This document shows positions 26,674 through 34,139 of a stretch of DNA of 64,000 nt, in pieces; the stretch's first letter is position 1; every line of letters begins with the position of its first letter. The DNA is taken from positions 1 to 64,000 of the forward strand of contig CAYUOU010000005.1 in assembly GCA_964446485.1 (NCBI GenBank), in the 5' to 3' direction. Source of the stretch: JBDRRP01 sp964446485 (GTDB taxonomy: Bacteria; Desulfobacterota; Desulfobacteria; Desulfobacterales; JBDRRP01). The notes under the pieces were generated by a model, which worked only from the letters and a program-made list of their open reading frames with translations, was not told where the DNA came from and did not search any database. A program made the position numbers and the translations under genes.

Positions 26674-27864
26674 TTAGCCCCGGCGCAGCACTTCTACCAT
26701 GGTTTCACCGCGCTTTTCCAGTTCGTCTGCGTCCCAGGCGAGTTTGATCTGCATAGACACGGTCCTTCCCAGGATGCCGTCCGAACGGGGTAAGTCGAGG
26801 GTGCGGTAATCGGGACGATTGGGGACCAGGGAAAGGGGCAGGGGCGCCGACGCGGCCAGGTTCTTAAAATGATCCCATCGGCGGTGGTAGTGCCAGTTGT
26901 TGTCGTACCAGTAAAAACAGCCGTCGACGCCGGCCGCCCCCAGGGCGGCCGCGGCCCGCCGGGCCGTACCCTCGTCTGGCAGCATGAAGCTCAAAAAAGT
27001 GGCGGTGTCTCCGTCGGGATCCGGCAAATGGCGGAAAGTGAGTCCGGGAACGTTTTCAAGGCGCTGCTTCAAGGCGTGCTTGTGGGCGCGCTGAACTTCC
27101 AGAATACGTGGCAGTTTTCGGATCTGAGCCACTCCGACCGCGGCGTTCAATTCACTGATCCGCAGGTTCATGCCCATGATCGGGTGCCCTTCGAGACCGC
27201 GATCGCTGCCGAGATGGTCGTGACCATGATCGGCGAAGGCGTGGGCCGTCTCGTAGAGGGTCGCATCGTTGGTGACGACCCCGCCACCCTCGCCGCAGGT
27301 GATGGTCTTCACCGGGTCAAAGGAAAAACACCCCATTTGGCCGAAGCTGCCCAGCGCCTTGCCCCGAAAACGGCCGCCCACAGCCTGGCAGGCGTCTTCG
27401 ATGAGGACGAGACCGCGGCGCTCGCAGATGGCGGTAATCTCGGCGATGTGCGCCATGGACCCGCACATATGCACCGGTATCACCGCCCGGGTCCGGGGCG
27501 TGATGGCGGCTTCCACGGCATCCGGGGCAAGACAGAGGGTTTCGTCCACCTCGGCAAAAACCGGTACGGCGCCGGCGAAAATCACCGCCTCGATGGTGGC
27601 GACGAAGGTGAACGGCGGCACGATGACTTCATGGCCGGCACCGATACCGCAGGCGGCCAGGGCCACACTGAGGGCGGCCGTGCCGCTGGCGCACAGGTGA
27701 CAATGCGCCACGCCAAGGGTTTCGGCCAACGCTTTTTCGAAGGCCCTGGATTTCCAGTGCCCCTTTCTCGCACCGTCGAAACCGTAGCGCATGAGCACGC
27801 CGGTATCCAACACATCCAAGACTTCTTTACGCTCTTCATCCCCAAACCATTCAAATCCGGGCAT
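26674..27864 (-). CDS. kdnA: 8-amino-3,8-dideoxy-alpha-D-manno-octulosonate transaminase (DegT/DnrJ/EryC1 family)
   Basis: KdnA uses PLP and glutamate to aminate the 8-aldehyde made by KdnB, producing Kdo8N. The 396-residue protein starts MPGFEWFGDEERKEV and has the PLP-binding pattern of the family: SGTAALSVALAACGIG, VIEDACQ-like VLIEDACQAVGG, and the Schiff-base Lys in SFDPVKTITCGEGGG. The HGHDHLGSDRG and YWYDNNWHY blocks are as I recall for KdnA rather than generic sugar transaminases. GGGAG lies 6 bases before the ATG at 27864; the ATG two codons upstream is too close to it. The upstream transpeptidase gene ends 92 bases earlier. Confidence 0.9.
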   Translation of the reverse strand: MPGFEWFGDEERKEVLDVLDTGVLMRYGFDGARKGHWKSRAFEKALAETLGVAHCHLCASGTAALSVALAACGIGAGHEVIVPPFTFVATIEAVIFAGAVPVFAEVDETLCLAPDAVEAAITPRTRAVIPVHMCGSMAHIAEITAICERRGLVLIEDACQAVGGRFRGKALGSFGQMGCFSFDPVKTITCGEGGGVVTNDATLYETAHAFADHGHDHLGSDRGLEGHPIMGMNLRISELNAAVGVAQIRKLPRILEVQRAHKHALKQRLENVPGLTFRHLPDPDGDTATFLSFMLPDEGTARRAAAALGAAGVDGCFYWYDNNWHYHRRWDHFKNLAASAPLPLSLVPNRPDYRTLDLPRSDGILGRTVSMQIKLAWDADELEKRGETMVEVLRRG

Positions 27865-27956
27865 GGTCATCTCCCTTCTGGCCGGTCGAGTTGCGGCGTT
27901 ACGGGTGACATCACCGCGGTTCTGCGGGCAGTGCACGCTTCCGGCACGCCGCGGTG

Positions 27957-29300
27957 CTACCGATCCTTTTTGAAATACTGTTTGATGGCGTATCGGGCAT
28001 AGTCGCCGGCGCGCACGCCGATGTACTTCCGGTGCGCGACGACAGCCGCGATGGCAATGGCTTTCTCGTGCTTTTGATCCGTGGCGAAACCGACGAACCA
28101 ATCATATCGCGCATCGTGGTCACGGTTGTCAATGGAGCCGGACTTGCCGCCGATGATCAGTCGGGACAGCACCGGATCCCGTCGGTAAGGGTGGAAGCGT
28201 TTCCGACAGGTGCCCGTGGCCACGGTTTTTTTCATCATATCAAGGATGGCGGCGGCGCCATCCGCCGATACGGCTGTATCGAGAACGCCGGCAGCCCCGG
28301 TATACAAACGATTGCCGTTTTCATCGTAAATGTCTTCGACGATCCGCGGCTGCGGAAGTCTGCCGCCGTTGACAATGGATGCCGCTATCAGCGCGCCGTG
28401 AATCGCGGTGATGCGGGTCTGGCGGTTGAAGCCGCTGGCCAGTTCCGCCAGAAGATAGGGATCCGTTCCCGCCTCGAAACGACTGGTCGCCAGCGTCTTA
28501 TCGAAAGGGATCTCACGGTTGAAGGCAAACCGCTCCGCCGTTTCTTGGAGCACATCCGCACCGAGTGTATGCATGCCGATTTTACCGAACACGGGGTTGA
28601 CCGACTCGGCGAATGCGCTGGCCAGGGTGATGCGGTTGCTGTAACGGTTGGTGCGCGGTTTCAACTGTGAGCGGTACAGCGTGTGCTTTTGGCCGTTGAA
28701 TGTCAACATGCTGCCGATATCGAGGCCCCCGACGTCGACCGCCGCGGCCGCGGTCACGATTTTAAAAATGCTTGCCGCCGGAAAGCTCCCCGTCAGGCAA
28801 ATATCGGTGGCGTTATTGCTGCGGTCAAAGCCGGCCAAGCCCACAACACGGCCGTCGGATGGGGTGATGGCCGCGATGGCGATGGCGCGGGCATGCTTCG
28901 GCGAAAGCTTGGCCATGAGCTCCTTCTGGAGGTCGTCGGACAAGGAGGTGGTTACCAGAAAGCGCTTTCCGTCGAGGGTGACTTCGAAACGGTGGGCCTC
29001 GCGGTTCATCAGGGGCGTTTCGGCCAATAGCCGCTGGACGTCCCTTCGCTCCAGTGATTGGGCGCTACTGGGTGTTCGATCCGGGTTGCGGTGGGGCAGC
29101 CGATTGGAGAAGAAACGCACGCTGTAAATACCGGCATAGAGAAGGGCGGCCACGATGAAGCTTGCCAGGACCCAACGACGGATCGACATCCCATTCGTGC
29201 CCCTGGCGGTGGGTGCCGTCCGGTCACCCGGCTTTTTAAGGTTCCCGGGTAAGGCCATGAGCACCGCAGTGCCGGCCACTGACGCGTGCCGCAAATTCAT
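27957..29300 (-). CDS. Penicillin-binding-protein-type transpeptidase (single membrane anchor)
   Basis: The 447-residue product has one N-terminal membrane segment (about residues 42-60, WVLASFIVAALLYAGIYSV) and a periplasmic transpeptidase domain. The active-site triad of the family is visible: Ser-x-x-Lys as ASIFK, SVN, and KSG in GGKSGSID. It is shorter than PBP2 or FtsI and lacks their dimerisation module. Its ATG follows the metG stop directly (TAGATG); internal ATGs at 29258 and 29189 are also possible, the last giving a short cytoplasmic tail. It probably acts in peptidoglycan crosslinking or beta-lactam sensing; which is uncertain. Confidence 0.8.
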   Translation of the reverse strand: MNLRHASVAGTAVLMALPGNLKKPGDRTAPTARGTNGMSIRRWVLASFIVAALLYAGIYSVRFFSNRLPHRNPDRTPSSAQSLERRDVQRLLAETPLMNREAHRFEVTLDGKRFLVTTSLSDDLQKELMAKLSPKHARAIAIAAITPSDGRVVGLAGFDRSNNATDICLTGSFPAASIFKIVTAAAAVDVGGLDIGSMLTFNGQKHTLYRSQLKPRTNRYSNRITLASAFAESVNPVFGKIGMHTLGADVLQETAERFAFNREIPFDKTLATSRFEAGTDPYLLAELASGFNRQTRITAIHGALIAASIVNGGRLPQPRIVEDIYDENGNRLYTGAAGVLDTAVSADGAAAILDMMKKTVATGTCRKRFHPYRRDPVLSRLIIGGKSGSIDNRDHDARYDWFVGFATDQKHEKAIAIAAVVAHRKYIGVRAGDYARYAIKQYFKKDR

Positions 29301-31223
29301 CTATCGCAGCGGCGTCCCGGGTTTGGACGGCTTGTCGGGCCCGATGAGTGCCAGCCCGTCGTCGGCAACGGCGGCTAGAAGCATTCCATTGGAGACCACA
29401 CCCATGAGTTTGGCCGGTTTCAAATTTGCTACGACGACCACCTGTTTTCCGATCAGTTCTTCTGGAGTGTAGTGGGTGGAGATGCCTGCCACGATGATGC
29501 GAGTTTCTAACAACTCGACTTCCAGTTTGAGCAGCTTCTTGGCTTTGGGAATCGGGTCGGCTTTTCTTACGGTCCCCACCCTGAGATCGATTTTATTGAG
29601 GTCTTCGAAAGTGATCTCGGGGCGTATCGACGGCAGGGCCGCATCGGACCCGGACACTGTTGCCGTCGCCTCCGGCTGTCGGCGGGGTTCGACGCGCGGA
29701 AACAGCGAAATGGATTTCGGCAGGCGGGTTCCCGGAGGCAAAGAACCCCAGGATTTGAGGCGGTCCAAGGCGTAAAACGGCTCGGCGGGGTCCAGCCCCA
29801 GATGCCGCTGCATTGCGGCAGCGGTATCCGGCATCACGGGGTAAATCAGTCCCGAAATGATGCGCAGGCCCTCGAGATAGTAATACAGCACCGCCTCCAG
29901 CTGTTTGCGGGACGACTTCTTCTTGGCAAGTATCCAGGGTGCGGTGACATCGATGTATTTGTTCATTTGGTTGATGAGCGCCCAGACGGCTATGAGCCCT
30001 TTGTGAAACTCGAAACCGGCCATGGCTCTCTCATATTCCGCCACGGCCTCGGCGGCATCCATGGGCAGTCCGAGCCCCAACTCGGACTCGGCAGTGACAT
30101 CTACGTCCGGCACCACGCCGTTACAGTATTTGTGGGCCATGGCCACGATGCGTGAAAACAGGTTTCCCAGATCATTGGCCAGGTCCGCATTGATCCGCTG
30201 AACCAGCGCATTTTCCGAAAAGCTGGAGTCTAGACCGAACACCATATCCCTCATTAGAAAGAACCGAAACGCATCAAGGCCATAGACCGTGGCCAGCTGA
30301 AGGGGGTCCACCACATTGCCGAGGCTTTTGGACATCTTGCTCGCCTCGATGTTCCAATATCCATGAACATTCAAGTGACGGTAAATCGGGAGACCGGCCG
30401 CTTTGAGCATGATGGGCCAATAGATCCCATGGGGTTTCAAAATGTCCTTGGCCACGATGTGTTGCGCGTGCGGCCAGAAGACACGGTAGCGGTCACCGTC
30501 CGGGTAACCCAGGGCGGACACGTAATTGAGCAGGGCATCGAACCAGACGTAGGTTACATAATCCGTGTCAAATGGCAGGGTGATGCCCCACTGGAGGCGG
30601 GACTTGGGTCGGGATATGCAAAGGTCCTCCAGCGGTTCGCGCAAAAAGGACAACACTTCGTTGCGGTAGCGCTCCGGCCTGATGAAATCGGGGTTCTGGG
30701 TAATGTGGTCGATGAGCCACTGCTGGTAACGGCTCATCTTGAAGAAGTAATTGGACTCCTTGATCAACTCCGGGGGTTTTTCGTGTTGGGGGCACTGGCC
30801 GTCCACCAGCTCCCTCTCGATGTAGAAGCGTTCACACCCGTAGCAGTACAGCCCCTCGTACTCGCTGAAATAGATGTCTCCTGAATCGTAGATCTTCTGA
30901 AGAATCTGCTCCACCACGGCCATATGATCGGGCTGGGTCGTGCGAATGAACGCGCTGTTGGCGATGTTGAGCTCGGGCCACAGATCGCGGAACATGGCGC
31001 TGATGGTATCGACGTATTGCCGCGGGCTGGTGTTTTCCGCTTTTGCGGCCTGGACGATCTTGTCGCCGTGTTCGTCGGTGCCGGTGAGAAAAAAGGTCTG
31101 GGCACCGCGCATCTGGTGAAATCGGTTGATCACATCGGCGACGATGGTTGTGTAGGCGTGCCCCAGGTGGGGCCGGGCATTCACGTAATAAATGGGCGTG
31201 GTGATATAAAAAGGTTCGGTCAT
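29301..31223 (-). CDS. metG: Methionyl-tRNA synthetase with C-terminal tRNA-binding domain
   Basis: It charges tRNA-Met. The 640-residue product has the class I signatures HLGH (PHLGHAYTTIVADV, near residue 20) and KMSKSLGN near residue 300. The zinc-knuckle region is CYGCERFYIERELVDGQCPQH, with a two-Cys-pair type pattern in which one ligand is unusual. The C-terminal 110 residues form the EMAP/Trbp111-like domain (KIDLRVGTVRKADPIPKAKKL). It sits between ricT and the transpeptidase gene. High confidence. Confidence 0.96.
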   Translation of the reverse strand: MTEPFYITTPIYYVNARPHLGHAYTTIVADVINRFHQMRGAQTFFLTGTDEHGDKIVQAAKAENTSPRQYVDTISAMFRDLWPELNIANSAFIRTTQPDHMAVVEQILQKIYDSGDIYFSEYEGLYCYGCERFYIERELVDGQCPQHEKPPELIKESNYFFKMSRYQQWLIDHITQNPDFIRPERYRNEVLSFLREPLEDLCISRPKSRLQWGITLPFDTDYVTYVWFDALLNYVSALGYPDGDRYRVFWPHAQHIVAKDILKPHGIYWPIMLKAAGLPIYRHLNVHGYWNIEASKMSKSLGNVVDPLQLATVYGLDAFRFFLMRDMVFGLDSSFSENALVQRINADLANDLGNLFSRIVAMAHKYCNGVVPDVDVTAESELGLGLPMDAAEAVAEYERAMAGFEFHKGLIAVWALINQMNKYIDVTAPWILAKKKSSRKQLEAVLYYYLEGLRIISGLIYPVMPDTAAAMQRHLGLDPAEPFYALDRLKSWGSLPPGTRLPKSISLFPRVEPRRQPEATATVSGSDAALPSIRPEITFEDLNKIDLRVGTVRKADPIPKAKKLLKLEVELLETRIIVAGISTHYTPEELIGKQVVVVANLKPAKLMGVVSNGMLLAAVADDGLALIGPDKPSKPGTPLR

Positions 31224-31368
31224 GGCAATGTTTTCCCGGTTGCTCGAGGCTGTAAATGGTTAAACCGGCCGGATGGTGTTTTCTGAGCGATCTTTGGAAC
31301 GCCTGACGGTGTCTTGCCCCGGCGGCGCTGTTTTGGATGCCGCAGGGCGCTGTCGCCGCGTGCGGTCT

Positions 31369-32172
31369 TCAATTTTGCGCCGAACGCAGTGCATCAGCGG
31401 TATATTCGATTTCGCGGCCATCCGGGAACCGAACGGCCACCCGGCTGCGAAGCGCATTGATGCGCACCACTTTTCCCTTGCCGTCGGGTGTTTGGATGGC
31501 TTTGCCGATTTTCGGAAGGCCCTTTTTGAGGTTCCGATAGGTCTCGAACTCATAGGTCAGGCAGCACATGAGCCGGCCGCATTGTCCGGAGATCTTCGTC
31601 GGGTTCAGCGACAGACTTTGTTCCTTGGCCATTCGGATGGACACGGGACTGAATTTGTCCATGTACAGTGAGCAGCAGATCTCCCGGCCGCAGCGGCCCA
31701 TGCCGCCGCACATTTTGGCTTGATTCCGGATGCCCACCTGGCGCATTTCAATGCGGACCCCCAACTGTTTGACCAGCATTTTTACCAATTGGCGAAAATC
31801 CACCCTGCCGTCTGACGTGAAGAAAAACGTGAGTTTGCTACCGTCAAAGCCGCTTTCCACCTCAAATAGATTCATTTTAAGGCACAACTGCGCGATGCAT
31901 TGCTGGCCGTAGCGGTATGCTTCCGCTTCGGCCTGTTGATTCTGCCGGAGCTGCTGGTAATCTTTTTCGTTTGCCAGGCGAAACACCTTTTTCAGCGGTT
32001 TTCCTTGGGGGCGGTCGCTTTCCGCGGCAGGCGCCGCCGCCACCGTACCGAACCCCAAGCCGCGTTCGGTTTCCACGATGACGTCGTCGTCTTTTTTCAG
32101 CACAAAGGCGCCGCCGTCGAAGTCGTAGATCTTGCCTGCCGGCTTGAATCGGATACCGACGATTTTGCTCAT
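31369..32172 (-). CDS. ricT: PSP1-domain protein of the RicT/YaaT family
   Basis: The 267-residue product belongs to the PSP1 family. Conserved Cys blocks are visible: KMCGGMGRCGREICC and SGQCGRLMCCLTYE, which hold the iron-sulfur ligands in Bacillus RicT/YaaT. In Firmicutes the RicA-F-T complex stimulates RNase Y and phosphorelay; in deltaproteobacteria the role is untested. The start overlaps the holB stop by 4 bases, and metG follows 145 bases later; this holB-ricT-metG order is common in Desulfobacterota and Firmicutes. Confidence 0.9.
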   Translation of the reverse strand: MSKIVGIRFKPAGKIYDFDGGAFVLKKDDDVIVETERGLGFGTVAAAPAAESDRPQGKPLKKVFRLANEKDYQQLRQNQQAEAEAYRYGQQCIAQLCLKMNLFEVESGFDGSKLTFFFTSDGRVDFRQLVKMLVKQLGVRIEMRQVGIRNQAKMCGGMGRCGREICCSLYMDKFSPVSIRMAKEQSLSLNPTKISGQCGRLMCCLTYEFETYRNLKKGLPKIGKAIQTPDGKGKVVRINALRSRVAVRFPDGREIEYTADALRSAQN

Positions 32173-33212
32173 AACGTTATCTGTCCCAAGGGCGCCTGCC
32201 GAGACGGGCCTCTGGCCATGTCCAGCAGCAGGTGCTCCACGGTGATTTTGGCATTGGCATTTCCGTCAAGACGGCGACGCGCCTGGCGGATGGCTTGGGC
32301 CCGGTGCAAGGACGTCTCGACGGTGGTTCGCTCGGCACTATATTGAATTTTCTCCACGAGGTCCACGTTTATCAACCGGTCCGGAGCGACGTCGGCGATG
32401 AGGACATCGCGGATCCAGGTCTCCATGATGGCCAGGGATTCAACCGCCGGCACGGTGGCATCGACGAGGTGCGCCGCCAGGGCCAGGAGCAGGCCGGGCG
32501 GTAGGGTGTCGATGGAAGCCATCAATTCAAGGACCACCCGGCGGTGCTGTCGCCAAGATGGTTCGGCCACTTTTTCGGCAGCGAGCAGACTGCCGCCGGC
32601 CAGTCGGGCGATCAGTTCGGCGTCTGCTGCGGACAGATCGCCGACGGCGGAGAGGCCTCGCAAAATCACTTCGGCGCAGAGGGGTGTAAATCGGATCACC
32701 TGACACCTGGAAATCACTGTCGGCAGCATTCGTCCCGGTTGATCGGTAAGCAGCAGGAACACGGTGTCGGGCGGCGGCTCTTCCAGCGATTTCAACAGGG
32801 CATTGGCCGCCGGCGTGTTCATGGTGTGGGCATGGTCGATGATGACCATTCGGGCCGCCGCCTCGAAAGGTTTCAAGGCAATGGCGTCTCTAAGCTGCCT
32901 GATTTGCTCCACTTTGATCATCCTGCCGGCAGGCCCAAGAAGGTGAATGTCAGGGTGCCGGTCGGTGCTGATGGCGCGGCAGGTGCGGCAGCGCCCGCAG
33001 GACATTGCTTCGGTCGGCCGGGCCGCGTCACTGCCACGGCAATTGGCCGCCATCGCAAAGGCCTTTGCCGCTGCATGCTTGCCGGACCCGGAGATACCGC
33101 TGAAGATGATGGCGTGGGGGATATGACCTGAGGAAAGAAAGGCGCTAAGCGTTGAGACGGCGTTTGCTTGTCCTGGAATGGTTTCGAGGCTGGGCTGACT
33201 AGTCGTCGACAC
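32169..33212 (-). CDS. holB: DNA polymerase III delta-prime subunit
   Basis: This is the clamp-loader delta-prime subunit. The 347-residue product begins with QANAVSTLSAFLSSGHIPHA, a P-loop-like GSGKHAAAKAF (His in place of the Ser/Thr, consistent with a non-hydrolysing subunit), a Cys-rich zinc module (CRGSD...SCGRCRTC), IIDHAHTMNTPAANALLKSLEEP, and the sensor segment SRCQVIRF. It starts at a GTG that lies inside the end of the HU-like gene (14-base overlap) and its stop overlaps ricT. High confidence for the family. Confidence 0.92.
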   Translation of the reverse strand: MSTTSQPSLETIPGQANAVSTLSAFLSSGHIPHAIIFSGISGSGKHAAAKAFAMAANCRGSDAARPTEAMSCGRCRTCRAISTDRHPDIHLLGPAGRMIKVEQIRQLRDAIALKPFEAAARMVIIDHAHTMNTPAANALLKSLEEPPPDTVFLLLTDQPGRMLPTVISRCQVIRFTPLCAEVILRGLSAVGDLSAADAELIARLAGGSLLAAEKVAEPSWRQHRRVVLELMASIDTLPPGLLLALAAHLVDATVPAVESLAIMETWIRDVLIADVAPDRLINVDLVEKIQYSAERTTVETSLHRAQAIRQARRRLDGNANAKITVEHLLLDMARGPSRQAPLGQITL

Positions 33213-33474
33213 GTTCCTTCAGTTCTTTCCCGGACTTGAAAAACGGCAGTTTTTTTGGCTGGATCGTCACCTTGTCCCCGGTTTTTGGGTTCCTGCCGGT
33301 GTAGCTTTTGTAATTTTTAATGAAAAAACTGCAGAGTCCGCGGATTTCAACCCGTTCACCTCGCACCAAGGCATCCGACATACTGTCGAAAAATATCTGA
33401 ACCGCGGTGGCGGCTTCGCTTTTGGTGATGTCGGCCTCGGTTTTCAGCGCGGAAATGAGTTCCAATTTATTCAT
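33199..33474 (-). CDS. HU/IHF-family DNA-binding protein
   Basis: The 91-residue product is a bacterial histone-like protein. It has the N-terminal helical dimerisation part (MNKLELISALKTEADITKSEA) and the arm region GRNPKTGDKVTIQPKKLPFFKSGKEL, where the tip Pro (RNPKTG) intercalates in DNA. It is closer to IHF-type than to HU in the ARNPRTG-like stretch, but I cannot separate them firmly. The holB gene overlaps its 3' end, an operon arrangement. Confidence 0.93.
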   Translation of the reverse strand: MNKLELISALKTEADITKSEAATAVQIFFDSMSDALVRGERVEIRGLCSFFIKNYKSYTGRNPKTGDKVTIQPKKLPFFKSGKELKERVDD

Positions 33475-33591
33475 TCATCCTCCTGGGTCGCAATACACCA
33501 CTCCGTCTCCGAAGGGTGCCTCATAATACAGGTCTTCGAAAGGAGTCAAGTGGTTAGAAAGCATCAGGCTCGACGCGTCATGGGAAGCGGG

Positions 33592-34119
33592 TCAGCGTCC
33601 GGCAAAGCTCGGTACGGCTTCGATGTGGGCCATATCCACTTCAACAGCGGCAAACTGCCCCAGCGCCTCGATGTGTACCACCACCCGATGGCGTCCTCGG
33701 TAATGGACAAATTGTCCTATGACCCCCGTGAGCGGCCCCTGGACGACCACGACGCGATCGCCTTTTTTCATCTTGCTGCCGGTATGAATGTCCTGATCGG
33801 CGGCCACCATGATTTTCAGTGAGTCGATGGTGGCATCGTCCACAGGCACCGGACCGCTGCGATTGCCGATAAACCTGACGACACCGACGGTTTTCAGGAT
33901 ATCCAGGCGCTCAAGGGGCTCCATGTCCGTCTGAACGAAAATATAACCCGGAAACAGCGGGATACGGATCATCTGCCGCCGGTCCCGGCGTTTGCTTTGA
34001 ACGAGCATTTTGGGCAGAAAGACGGTTTTGGATTTCTTCACAAGGAGATCATACACCTTGGTTTCGAAGCGGCTTCGGGTGTGAACGACATACCAGCCGG
34101 GTTGTAGATCAAATTCCAT
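33592..34119 (-). CDS. NusG-like transcription elongation factor paralogue (RfaH/UpxY-like)
   Basis: The 175-residue product matches the NusG family in the N-terminal NGN domain (GWYVVHTRSRFETKVYDLLVKKS, PLFPGYIFVQTD, VGVVRFIGN) and the C-terminal KOW domain (KKGDRVVVVQGPLTGVIGQF). The core NusG gene normally lies with secE and rplK, so this is probably a specialised paralogue. It follows lptD by 20 bases on the same strand, which suggests control of LPS or surface-polysaccharide operons. The ATG at 34119 has AAGG about 6 bases upstream; an in-frame extension to 34455 lies within lptD and is rejected. Confidence 0.88.
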   Translation of the reverse strand: MEFDLQPGWYVVHTRSRFETKVYDLLVKKSKTVFLPKMLVQSKRRDRRQMIRIPLFPGYIFVQTDMEPLERLDILKTVGVVRFIGNRSGPVPVDDATIDSLKIMVAADQDIHTGSKMKKGDRVVVVQGPLTGVIGQFVHYRGRHRVVVHIEALGQFAAVEVDMAHIEAVPSFAGR

Positions 34120-34139
34120 ATTGCCTTGTCCCTGGAAAC

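Noticed and set aside
26869..28002. Plus-strand ORF of 377 codons opposite kdnA
   Set aside because: The opposite frame matches KdnA throughout; this frame has Gly/Asp/His-rich nonsense and no motif.
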